From assembly GCA_964595365.1 (NCBI GenBank), contig CAZQQC010000049.1, forward strand, positions 1-19,033: DNA of 19,033 bases, in the 5' to 3' direction. The notes beneath the pieces are model-generated. The model was not told where the DNA came from, did not search any database, and saw nothing but the letters and a program-made list of their open reading frames with translations. This document shows positions 1 through 7,528 of this stretch, one piece after another; positions within the stretch are counted from its first letter, which is position 1; each line of letters opens with the position of its first letter. Made by a program: the position numbers and the translations under genes. This DNA comes from Fen-1258 sp964595365 (GTDB lineage Bacteria > Bacteroidota > Ignavibacteria > Ignavibacteriales > Melioribacteraceae).

Positions 1-1
1 G

Positions 2-1012
2 TATTCGGGTTCATCAAGCAAAAACTTCAATTTCGTTTATGTAGAAGATTCTACTAAAATTGATAAAGAGTTGATCAGATTCAAAAAAATTCTTTCGCGT
101 GAAAACGATTTACAGAAAAACAGTGCAGGAAGATCTGCCCAGCCTTTGAATTTTGATTACGATATCGGCATAGTTGCAGAGAATCCGGCAAGACTAACAT
201 TTATTTTGTCTCAAGTTGCAAATCAGAGATTGATCGTAGAGATGCAGGGCGATTTGAAATATTCTAATGTCGATGGCGATTCACGCGCACAAGGTGCATT
301 TGAATTGATGCCGGGTTCGAAACTCGAATTTTTCAAAACTTTTGATGCTACCGGTTTTATTCGTTTTGAAAATGATATTACAAATCCGTACCTCGATATT
401 ATTTCAACATATACAAGCAATTATATAGACCCCCGTAACGAAAGCGCCGGGACTCAAGAAGTGGCGGTGAAAATTAAAATCAAAGGGTCACTATCCGATC
501 TTGGAAAAAGCTTAGCAAATAATCCGGAAAGTATCGGAGTTTATGTTGGTACACGTAATATTCAAAATAATGTTCGCGAGACACGTTACGACTACGCCGA
601 CGCATTTTCCTTTATACTTATGGGAAAATTTAAAGACGATTTGACCGCGCAGGACCGCGCTCAAGTTGCCGGTCAAACAAGCGCAATCGGTAATACAGCT
701 ACTTCATTCTTAGGATCGATATTAACGAGTTTCGTCAATTCGGCTGTAGGCGATCTTGTAAATAATATTTCAATTAGTCAAACCGGAGACTACACAAAAA
801 TTTCGCTATCGGGCAGAATTCAGAATCTACGTTACACTCTTGGCGGCACAGCAGAAATTTTCCAAAACATTGGTAAAGCAAATATCAAATTCGAATACCT
901 ATTCAATCCGCGTTTCTTAATACGGCTGGAAAGAAGAGATCCGGTTGTCACCTCATTCGGCATTGAAGAAAAGATTAGCGAAATAGCATTCAAATATAAA
1001 TTCGATTTTTAA
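2..1012 (+). CDS. TamB-like (DUF490) translocation/assembly protein, C-terminal part, 5'-truncated by window edge
   Basis: The frame is open from base 2 to the TAA at 1010-1012, so the gene begins left of the window; the internal TTG at 71 is not a believable start. The visible part has the look of the C-terminal domain of TamB/DUF490 proteins: beta-rich repeats, a segment SFILMGKFKDDLTAQ followed by a Gly/Ala/Ser-rich helical stretch (AGQTSAIGNTATSFLGSI), then DYTKISLSGRI, LRYTLGG and a terminal FKYKFDF. In known systems TamB is anchored in the inner membrane, spans the periplasm and works with an Omp85 protein (TamA or BamA) in outer-membrane assembly or lipid transport. The C-terminal phenylalanine recalls the ending recognised by Omp85 machinery. 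The next gene starts inside the stop codon (TAATG), suggesting translational coupling. Family assignment rests on recognised sequence character, not a search. Confidence 0.75.
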   Translation, partial: YSGSSSKNFNFVYVEDSTKIDKELIRFKKILSRENDLQKNSAGRSAQPLNFDYDIGIVAENPARLTFILSQVANQRLIVEMQGDLKYSNVDGDSRAQGAFELMPGSKLEFFKTFDATGFIRFENDITNPYLDIISTYTSNYIDPRNESAGTQEVAVKIKIKGSLSDLGKSLANNPESIGVYVGTRNIQNNVRETRYDYADAFSFILMGKFKDDLTAQDRAQVAGQTSAIGNTATSFLGSILTSFVNSAVGDLVNNISISQTGDYTKISLSGRIQNLRYTLGGTAEIFQNIGKANIKFEYLFNPRFLIRLERRDPVVTSFGIEEKISEIAFKYKFDF

Positions 1013-3168
1013 TGAAAAAAGAAATCAAAGCATTCTTCAAAAATCATCCCGCATCAAGAATCAAGTCGAAAGATTTAGCAAAGAGACTCAGCATCAACGA
1101 AGAGTATGCTTATGCCGAGCTGAAACATGTTCTTCATTCGCTTACCGAAGAAGGGTATTTGGAAAAGCAAGGAAAGAGATATCAGCTCAATCGGTATGAA
1201 AGCAATAAACTAATCGGCACTCTTCAAATTGTTGGAGACGGAAACTACGGCTTCGTAATGCTTAAGGACAATCGTTTCAAAGATATTTTTGTAGCCGGGA
1301 AAAATTTGAATACAGCGTTCGACGGCGACCTGGTTGAAGTTGTCCTCGTATCTACAAAACGGGGAAAAAGTTTGGAAGGCGAGATAGTACACGTTACCGA
1401 ACGCAAGCGGAATGAAATTGTTGGGACGCTTCAGAAAAGTAAATCGTTTTATTTTGTTCAGCCCGATGATGTTAAGATTCACCGCGATATTTATATTGCT
1501 GCAAACAAACTGGGTAATGCAAGGGTTAGCGATAAAGTTGTTATCGGAAATATTGATTGGAAATCGCCGCAACTAAATCCGGAAGGGTCGATAAAAGAAA
1601 TTTTAGGAAAAGCAGGAAGCTACGATACAGAGATAGCTGCAATTGCACGCGAGTTCGGTTTAACATACAAATTTCCAAAAGTAGTTATGAAAGAGGCTGA
1701 ATCTATTCCCGAAGTGATTCCACAATCCGAAATAAAGAAACGGCTGGATCTCCGGAACAAAAACATTTTCACTATCGATCCCGAAGATGCAAAAGATTTC
1801 GACGATGCCGTTTCAATTGAAACTTTACCGAATGGAAATTCAATTGTCGGTATCCACATAGCCGATGTAAGCCATTACGTTCGCAAAAATTCTCACATTT
1901 ACAGTGAAGCTCTAAAGCGCGGCACAAGCGTCTATCTAGTTGGCAAAGTTATACCCATGCTGCCGGAAAAACTATCGAACAGAATTTGCTCGTTGGTACC
2001 GGGTGAAGAGAGATTGACTTTCTCGGTTATTGCAGAATTGACACTGCGGGGAAAAGTTGTCAATTACGAAATTCATAAATCGGTTATAAAGAGTAAAAGA
2101 CGGTTTACGTACAACGAGGTGCAAAAGATTATCGATTCTGGGAAGGGTGATTTTTACGAAGAAATTATTAAGCTAAACCGGATTGCCAAAGTATTGCGTA
2201 ATAAAAGAAAGAAGAAAGGGAGTATAAACTTTTTTACTCCTGAGGTTGTTTTTAAACTGGATAAAACCGGTAAACCTGTAAATATCCAGATCAAGGAGAT
2301 AAAGGAAAGCCATAACTTGATTGAGGAGCTTATGCTTCTGGCTAATCAACTAATTGCAGAACACACTAAACTTAATCCGAACACAGCTGATGGACCCGCT
2401 TCGCAGAATGTCGAATCAACCATGAAGAGACGGGAGTCCTGGCAAAAAAGTAATATTCCTTTTATTTACAGAGTGCATGATCTGCCAGACCGGGAAAAAA
2501 TTATTGAGTTTGCACGTTTCGTAAAATCGCTCGGCTATCATTTCGATCAGAACTCCGCAAATAAATCCAAACAGTTTCAAATACTGCTGGATGAAGTTGA
2601 AGGCACCGAAGAAGAATCCGTTGTAAACGAAATTGCTATTAGAACTATGGCAAAGGCGGTTTACTCAACCAAAAATATAGGCCATTACGGTTTAGGATTT
2701 AGATACTACACTCATTTCACATCGCCGATCCGTCGTTTTCCGGACCTTGTTGTTCATAATTTAATTTATAATTATCTTAATGAAAGAAGAGAGAAAAATT
2801 TATCTGTGGAAGAATTAGAAGAAATTTGCAATCATACATCGGCACAGGAAAGAAATGCTATAAATGCCGAACGGCTTTCAGTCAAACTGAAACAAATTGA
2901 GTATTTGGAAGGTAAAGTAGGTGAAGAATTCCACGGTGTTGTTTCGGGAATAACACATTTCGGAATATTTGTAGAATTGAGCGAGAACATGGCGGAAGGT
3001 TTAATTAAACTTCGTGATCTGGAAGACGATTATTACATCTTCGATGAAAAGAATTACTCCATTAATGGGCGAAGAACCGGAAGACGAATCCGGCTGGGGG
3101 ACAAAGTTAATGTTAGGCTTATAAGAATTGATGAAGAAAAACGGGAACTCGATTTTATTCTTGTGTAA
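1012..3168 (+). CDS. rnr: Ribonuclease R (RNB-family 3'-5' exoribonuclease)
   Basis: A processive 3'-5' exoribonuclease that degrades structured RNA in the cytoplasm. The 718-aa domain order is standard: N-terminal winged helix (about 1-65, AKRLSINEEYAYAELKHVLHSL), two cold-shock OB domains (about 66-130 and 137-205), RNB catalytic domain (about 240-610) and S1 RNA-binding domain (about 637-718). The metal-binding motif TIDPEDAKDFDDAV is intact, with Asp256, Asp262, Asp264 and Asp265 at the spacing of the four RNase II/R catalytic aspartates. The second signature, HFTSPIRRFPDLVVH (567-581), contains the conserved Arg pair. The lysine-rich C-terminal tail found in the longer E. coli enzyme is absent; the protein stops right after the S1 domain. 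The ATG shares its A with the upstream stop codon, so expression is probably coupled to the TamB-like gene. Confidence 0.95.
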   Translation: MKKEIKAFFKNHPASRIKSKDLAKRLSINEEYAYAELKHVLHSLTEEGYLEKQGKRYQLNRYESNKLIGTLQIVGDGNYGFVMLKDNRFKDIFVAGKNLNTAFDGDLVEVVLVSTKRGKSLEGEIVHVTERKRNEIVGTLQKSKSFYFVQPDDVKIHRDIYIAANKLGNARVSDKVVIGNIDWKSPQLNPEGSIKEILGKAGSYDTEIAAIAREFGLTYKFPKVVMKEAESIPEVIPQSEIKKRLDLRNKNIFTIDPEDAKDFDDAVSIETLPNGNSIVGIHIADVSHYVRKNSHIYSEALKRGTSVYLVGKVIPMLPEKLSNRICSLVPGEERLTFSVIAELTLRGKVVNYEIHKSVIKSKRRFTYNEVQKIIDSGKGDFYEEIIKLNRIAKVLRNKRKKKGSINFFTPEVVFKLDKTGKPVNIQIKEIKESHNLIEELMLLANQLIAEHTKLNPNTADGPASQNVESTMKRRESWQKSNIPFIYRVHDLPDREKIIEFARFVKSLGYHFDQNSANKSKQFQILLDEVEGTEEESVVNEIAIRTMAKAVYSTKNIGHYGLGFRYYTHFTSPIRRFPDLVVHNLIYNYLNERREKNLSVEELEEICNHTSAQERNAINAERLSVKLKQIEYLEGKVGEEFHGVVSGITHFGIFVELSENMAEGLIKLRDLEDDYYIFDEKNYSINGRRTGRRIRLGDKVNVRLIRIDEEKRELDFILV

Positions 3169-3192
3169 TATTTTTTTGTAAAGGTAATCAAC

Positions 3193-6100
3193 ATGAAAAA
3201 ATTTCTTTATTTCATTTTGATTTCACTTTCATTCTCCAAAACAGATTTTGCGCAATTCGGTCAGAACAAAGTGAATTACAAAGATTTGGACTGGTATTAC
3301 ATCCAGACCAAACACTTCGATATTTATTTTGCCAAAGGAGGCGAGAAGATTGCCGAGTTTGCAGCTCCAGTTGCCGAAGATGCCGTTAGTCAAATACAGA
3401 AGGACATAAACTATCAGTTGAATAACCGCCTGACAATTATCGTTTACAATTCACATAACGATTTTTCGGAAACGAATGTAACCGACGAATACTTTACGCG
3501 GGGCACCGGAGGATTTACCGAACCATTTAAAAACAGAGTTGTCTTTCCCTTCGAAGGTTCCTACAAGAAGTTTCAGCATGTTATTGCACACGAACTTGTG
3601 CATGCAGTAATGCGTGACATGTACTACGGCGGAACAATTCAGAATATTATTGCAAAAGGAATTACACTTCAGCTTCCTTTATGGTTCTGGGAAGGCAGCG
3701 CGGAATATCTTTCGCAAGGTTGGGAAACCAATACCGATATGTTTATACGTAACGCTATCACAAGCGAAACACTGCCGGATATCAATCAGCTCAATGGCTA
3801 TCTTGCTTACCGCGGCGGGCAGTCTTTGTTCAAATACATTGCAGATACTTACGGCAGGCAGAAAGTAGGCGAGCTGATGAACAAAATTCAAAGCATGGGC
3901 AGCCTCGAAACTGCTCTTAAATCCTCCATCGGAATAGGATTGGAAGATTTGAACGAACGATGGAAAAAAAGTTTGAAGAAAGAATACTGGCCCGATGTAG
4001 CGCTCCGGCAGGATCCCGATCAATTCTCTAAACGTTTAACCGACAACAAAAAGGATCACGGTTTTTACAATACCAGTCCTTCTATCTCTCCGCAAGGCGA
4101 CAAGATTGCGTTCATTTCCGATAGAGATATTTATCTCGACGTTTACATTATGGACGCTCAGGATGGAAAGGTACTTAAGAAAGTTGTTGAAAGCGGAAAG
4201 ACAACCGACTTTGAAGAACTGACTGTTCTCAATCCGTCAATTGCATGGTCGCCAGATAACATACATATTGCATTATCATCCAAGTCGGGCGGCTACGATG
4301 TTATATCAATTATCAACACAGAAACAGAAAGCAGCGAAGAACTTCCGTTCCAGATGTTCGGTATTGAATCGGTCAGCTGGTCAAGAGATGGCAATAAAAT
4401 TGCATTCGCCGGGCACAATTCTTCACAATCGGACATATACGTTTATGACTTCACTACGAAACAAATAACAAATATTACCGATGACATTTTCAGCGACACC
4501 GATCCGGTATGGACTCCGGACGGGAAAAAAATAATATTCTCATCCGACAGAAGAGACATTATTGCGGCTATAAAAGATACTCTCGACTTTTCAGTGCACA
4601 AACACCTTTACAGACAGCTTGATCTATACATGATTGACGTAAACACAAGAAAGATTGATAGAATTACCGATTTGCCGTTAAGCGATGAAAAATATGCGGC
4701 GGTTTCTCCCGATGGAAAAGAAATTTTGTTCGTCTACGACAAAAATGGAATCAACAACCTTTATAGGAAAAAAATATTTGTTGATTATAACGATTCAGTA
4801 AAAACCATACTTGCACAAAAGTCGATTCCGATTACAAATTCTATCAGTGATCTCGGTCAGATTTCCACTTCATACGACGGCAAGAAGTTAATTTTCACGG
4901 CGCTTTATAATCTTGGTTACAACATTTTCTTGATCAATAATCCGTTCGATATGAAACCGGATTTTGATTCTTTGAATGTGACCGGTTACATGGCAGAACT
5001 TATGAATGCAAAAAACAAAAAGGAAAAAATACCGGATTTAACCGTAACAAAAGAAATTGCGAAGAATTTTTCGGCTTTTCATAATTCTGCTGCAGATTCA
5101 ATAAAAAACAGACAGACCACAATCTTTTCGGGTCAATATGTAATCCATAAAAAAGATAGAGCCGATTCGCTATCTAACGATTACAGCAAATACGTTTTTG
5201 CTTCGGGAAAAGCAGAAAGCGACAGCGCACGCGCTGCAAGACGAAATCAATTGTTCCACGAAACTCTCGATAAGAACGGCAACTTTCTTGTGAACAAATA
5301 CAAAATAAATTTCTCGCCGGATTTGATTTATGCAAATGCCGGATATAGTACTTTGTACGGGCTCCTCGGCACAACTGTTTTGTCGTTCAGCGACGTTCTC
5401 GGAAATCACAGACTTACAGGGATAACAAGTTTGCAAATTGATATTAAGAACAGCGACTACGGTTTAGCATATTACTACTTAAAAGAAAGACTCGATCTTG
5501 GAATTCAAGCGTTTCATACTGCACGCTTTCTTTACAGGAATACTTATGCCGGTTCCAATCTATATCGTTTCCAAAATACATCTATAATAGGAACGGCGAG
5601 TTATCCATTCGACAGATTTCACAGAATGGATTTCGGTCTTAGCTTGATGAGTGTTACGTCCGACAATTTAGATGATCTCTCGGTGCCGTCCGAAAACAAT
5701 ACTTTTCTTATTCCTTCTTGGAGCTACGTTCAGGATAACGTGCTGTGGGGGTACACGTCGCCTATAGAAGGTACGCGTTATTTTCTTACTACTTTTGGAG
5801 ATCCGGGTTTTTTGAAAAAGACGCAAAGTTTTTATTCACTTGTTTTCGATTACAGAAATTATTTACGTTTCTGGTTTGATAACGGTTTTGTCTTCAGATT
5901 ATCGGGTGGATATTCAGGCGGCGGGAACCCGCAGAGATTTTTCATTGGCGGTACCGAGAACTGGATTAACAGAGCGTTCTCTAACAATTCAATTCCAATT
6001 TCCAGAGCTTCAGATTTTGCGTTCTTGACCCCTGCACTTCCCTTACGAGGTTATAATTACGCAGAAAAAATAGGAACAAAGTACGCTTTGTTAAATTTGG

Positions 6101-6396
6101 AACTAAGAATTCCAATAATCCGCTATCTGCTAACTGGCGGTTTGCCGTTGTTCTTCCAGAATATTTTGGGTGTTGCTTTTATAGACGCCGGTTCGGCATG
6201 GAATAATATGAGCGCGCTCAAACTGATTGGTAGAAATGATAGTGGTAACGTTGTTACTCAAGATTTGTTGCTTGGAACCGGAGTCGGATTTAGAGTATAC
6301 ATGCTTTTCCTCTGGAGAATTGATATTGCGTGGAAATATAATCTGGATGGCTTTTCTCAACCAAGATATTATGTTTCATTGGGCTTGGATTTCTAG
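3193..6396 (+). CDS. Secreted fusion: gluzincin-type zinc peptidase domain + WD40/TolB-like propeller + Omp85 (BamA-type) outer-membrane barrel
   Basis: A 1067-aa protein with a Sec signal peptide (residues 1 to about 21, MKKFLYFILISLSFS then FAQ). Part one (about 25-270) carries HVIAHELVHAV: His133, Glu134 and His137 form HExxH, and 30 residues after His137 WFWEGSAEY supplies Glu167, as in gluzincins (M1-like WLNEG) and peptidase-MA-like families. All catalytic residues are kept. Part two (about 288-590) holds repeated PD40/TolB blades (PSISPQGDKIAFISDRD, PVWTPDGKKIIFSSDRRD, AVSPDGKEILFVYD). After a polar linker (about 590-690), part three (about 690-1067) is barrel-like, with FIGGTENW (917-924), the Omp85 loop-6 motif LRGY (951-954), FIDAGSAWN and a terminal YYVSLGLDF resembling a beta-signal. 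It lies 24 bp after rnr, preceded by a modest AAAGG ribosome site. Function is unknown; outer-membrane placement is inferred. The product could be an assembly factor, a protease or a surface protein. Confidence 0.82.
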   Translation: MKKFLYFILISLSFSKTDFAQFGQNKVNYKDLDWYYIQTKHFDIYFAKGGEKIAEFAAPVAEDAVSQIQKDINYQLNNRLTIIVYNSHNDFSETNVTDEYFTRGTGGFTEPFKNRVVFPFEGSYKKFQHVIAHELVHAVMRDMYYGGTIQNIIAKGITLQLPLWFWEGSAEYLSQGWETNTDMFIRNAITSETLPDINQLNGYLAYRGGQSLFKYIADTYGRQKVGELMNKIQSMGSLETALKSSIGIGLEDLNERWKKSLKKEYWPDVALRQDPDQFSKRLTDNKKDHGFYNTSPSISPQGDKIAFISDRDIYLDVYIMDAQDGKVLKKVVESGKTTDFEELTVLNPSIAWSPDNIHIALSSKSGGYDVISIINTETESSEELPFQMFGIESVSWSRDGNKIAFAGHNSSQSDIYVYDFTTKQITNITDDIFSDTDPVWTPDGKKIIFSSDRRDIIAAIKDTLDFSVHKHLYRQLDLYMIDVNTRKIDRITDLPLSDEKYAAVSPDGKEILFVYDKNGINNLYRKKIFVDYNDSVKTILAQKSIPITNSISDLGQISTSYDGKKLIFTALYNLGYNIFLINNPFDMKPDFDSLNVTGYMAELMNAKNKKEKIPDLTVTKEIAKNFSAFHNSAADSIKNRQTTIFSGQYVIHKKDRADSLSNDYSKYVFASGKAESDSARAARRNQLFHETLDKNGNFLVNKYKINFSPDLIYANAGYSTLYGLLGTTVLSFSDVLGNHRLTGITSLQIDIKNSDYGLAYYYLKERLDLGIQAFHTARFLYRNTYAGSNLYRFQNTSIIGTASYPFDRFHRMDFGLSLMSVTSDNLDDLSVPSENNTFLIPSWSYVQDNVLWGYTSPIEGTRYFLTTFGDPGFLKKTQSFYSLVFDYRNYLRFWFDNGFVFRLSGGYSGGGNPQRFFIGGTENWINRAFSNNSIPISRASDFAFLTPALPLRGYNYAEKIGTKYALLNLELRIPIIRYLLTGGLPLFFQNILGVAFIDAGSAWNNMSALKLIGRNDSGNVVTQDLLLGTGVGFRVYMLFLWRIDIAWKYNLDGFSQPRYYVSLGLDF

Positions 6397-6412
6397 ACAA
6401 CCACAAGGTTAA

Positions 6413-6643
6413 TTACTTGTCCGTTGAAGAATCGGATTTTTTTGCTGAAGATTTTTTTGGATTATTCTTATAATCGGTCTGGTAAAACCCCGAGCCCTTA
6501 AAAATGGGGCCCGCCCCTGCTCCAATCAATCGTTGAACTCTGCCTCCGCATCGGGGGCAATCGGTTAATGGTTTTTCGGTTATTCTTTGGAATACATCAA
6601 AAGAGTGACCGCAATTCAGGCATTTATAATCATAAGTCGGCAT
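6413..6643 (-). CDS. FmdB/CxxC_CxxC-type small zinc-ribbon protein
   Basis: A 76-aa protein beginning MPTYDYKCLNCGHSFDVFQ, the hallmark opening of the FmdB family. Cys8/Cys11 and Cys29/Cys32 (CLNC, CPRC) form a zinc ribbon, followed by a glycine-rich stretch (IGAGAGPIFKGSGFYQTDY) and a Lys/Ser tail. An in-frame TTG five codons upstream (6658) is possible, but the ATG at 6643 is preceded by AAAGGAAG at good distance and matches the family start. FmdB proteins are widely conserved; a regulatory role was proposed for the founding member, but the biochemical function is not established. It converges with the Omp85 fusion gene (16-bp gap) and is divergent from the lipoprotein gene. Confidence 0.88.
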   Translation of the reverse strand: MPTYDYKCLNCGHSFDVFQRITEKPLTDCPRCGGRVQRLIGAGAGPIFKGSGFYQTDYKNNPKKSSAKKSDSSTDK

Positions 6644-6766
6644 ACAACTTCCTTTCAATTTTCATCTTAAAATTATTAGTTACAAAAAATACACACATAG
6701 TTTCAAAAATCAAATTTCTATTTAATTAACCATTTTTTTCGCATATTTGTTCAAAAAAAATCTTCA
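6644..6766. promoter_or_regulatory. AT-rich divergent intergenic region between the FmdB-like and lipoprotein genes
   Basis: A 123-bp gap between two divergently transcribed genes, so it must hold at least two promoters if both are expressed. It is strongly A/T-rich with runs such as AAAAAAT and TTTTTTT. I could not identify a good -35/-10 pair in either direction, nor a convincing Bacteroidia-type TTTG/TAnnTTTG pair. No small ORF stands out. Confidence 0.4.
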
Positions 6767-7435
6767 ATGAAAAATAAGATCTTCATTATACTTGCTTTTG
6801 TACTCTTACTATTAATTGGCGGGTGTCTAAATTACACTCAAGTAACTACAATTAAAACCGACGGATCGGGCAGCATGTTCATTCATTATTGGATGAAATG
6901 GACTTCTGGGAGAGACTCGATACTTGTCGAACAATTCGGAATTTTTAACAAAGATTCTGTCTACAAAGAGTTTTCATCGTTGTTTAGCTCAATCAAAAAC
7001 GTGGAGGTCTATCGAGATTATTCGGACAGCACAATGCATGCAAAAGTAGAACTGAACTTTAACAGCCTTGATTCCTTAAACAGTACAAAAGCATTTAAGA
7101 ACTCGGAACTTTCAATTAAAGAGGGTCCGAAAAACACAAAGATTTTTTCGCAATTCATTCCACCTATTGCAACCGGATTCGGATTTGAGAACAAATCGTT
7201 TTCTATAGTTTATATCTACTATCTTCCCGGCGAAATTTTAAACCACAACGCAACCGAGATAACTAACAACAGGCTCACATGGAAATATTCTCTTGATGAA
7301 ATAGGAACAGGAAAATACATTACGGCTACTTACCGGCAGTTCAAACTAAAAGAAACTCCGTCATGGATTTACTTCAGTGCATTGTTCATAATTGTTGTTG
7401 TTATCATTTTTCTTTTCAGTAAAAGGATGAAATAA
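6767..7435 (+). CDS. Lipoprotein with C-terminal transmembrane helix, function unknown (LppM-like layout)
   Basis: A 222-aa product. Residues 1-20 form a lipoprotein signal peptide with lipobox IGGC (Cys20), so the mature N-terminus is predicted to be lipid-modified. The body (about 21-195) is a polar, beta-rich extracytoplasmic domain starting TQVTTIKTDGSGSMFIHYWMK. Residues about 199-217 (WIYFSALFIIVVVIIFLF) form a clear transmembrane helix with a basic tail KRMK, which fits a cytoplasmic C-terminus. Such double anchoring (lipid plus helix) resembles the LppM/DUF3153 layout, but I cannot confirm homology. The upstream 123-bp divergent gap to the FmdB-like gene is very AT-rich, and there is no obvious Shine-Dalgarno before the ATG. 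prs follows, but from its own promoter, so this is probably a single-gene transcript. Confidence 0.7.
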   Translation: MKNKIFIILAFVLLLLIGGCLNYTQVTTIKTDGSGSMFIHYWMKWTSGRDSILVEQFGIFNKDSVYKEFSSLFSSIKNVEVYRDYSDSTMHAKVELNFNSLDSLNSTKAFKNSELSIKEGPKNTKIFSQFIPPIATGFGFENKSFSIVYIYYLPGEILNHNATEITNNRLTWKYSLDEIGTGKYITATYRQFKLKETPSWIYFSALFIIVVVIIFLFSKRMK

Positions 7436-7460
7436 GTAAAATGCCCTTCCATCACTTTAT

Positions 7461-7489
7461 TTGACAGGCCAGGCATATTTATTTATATT
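7461..7489 (+). promoter_or_regulatory. Sigma-70-type promoter for prs
   Basis: TTGACA (7461-7466) is a perfect -35 box. After exactly 17 bases comes TATATT (7484-7489), five of six matches to TATAAT. Transcription would start near 7496, giving a leader of about 33 nt before the TTG start of prs. It lies entirely after the stop of the lipoprotein gene and is the best promoter in the window. Confidence 0.8.
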
Positions 7490-7498
7490 TAGCGACTG

Positions 7499-7521
7499 TT
7501 TTTAGAAAAAAGGGCTAAAAA
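7499..7521 (+). promoter_or_regulatory. Leader hairpin of prs carrying the ribosome-binding purine run in its loop
   Basis: TTTTTAG (7499-7505) and CTAAAAA (7515-7521) are perfect reverse complements around a 9-nt loop, AAAAAAGGG. The loop contains the only Shine-Dalgarno-like sequence upstream of prs. The stem is A/U-rich and weak, so it could just shorten the distance between AAGGG and the TTG start (about 14 nt when unfolded) rather than repress. Its function is inference. Confidence 0.4.
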
Positions 7522-7528
7522 TAAAGCT

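Noticed and set aside
71..1012. TTG at 71 as the start of a complete 313-aa gene
   Set aside because: The same frame stays open to the left edge and its upstream residues look like the same beta-rich protein, so this is a truncated C-terminus rather than a whole gene.
3679..4023. Antisense and alternate-frame ORFs of 60-120 codons inside the large genes (this one is antisense to the Omp85 fusion)
   Set aside because: They lie inside well-supported genes, have no ribosome sites, and their translations show no domain or motif.
6399..6410. AACC-ACAA-GGTT palindrome in the gap between the convergent Omp85 fusion and FmdB-like genes
   Set aside because: A 4-bp stem without a following U-tract; not distinguishable from chance.
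6420..6443. TCCG...CGGA followed by seven T, a possible terminator for the Omp85 fusion gene
   Set aside because: The stem is only 4 bp with a 9-nt loop and lies inside the FmdB-like coding region, where the T run simply encodes lysines on the other strand. Too weak to annotate.
6644..6658. TTG-initiated extension of the FmdB-like protein (five extra residues)
   Set aside because: The ATG at 6643 gives the family's conserved MPTY start, and the extension region contains the AAAGGAAG ribosome site.
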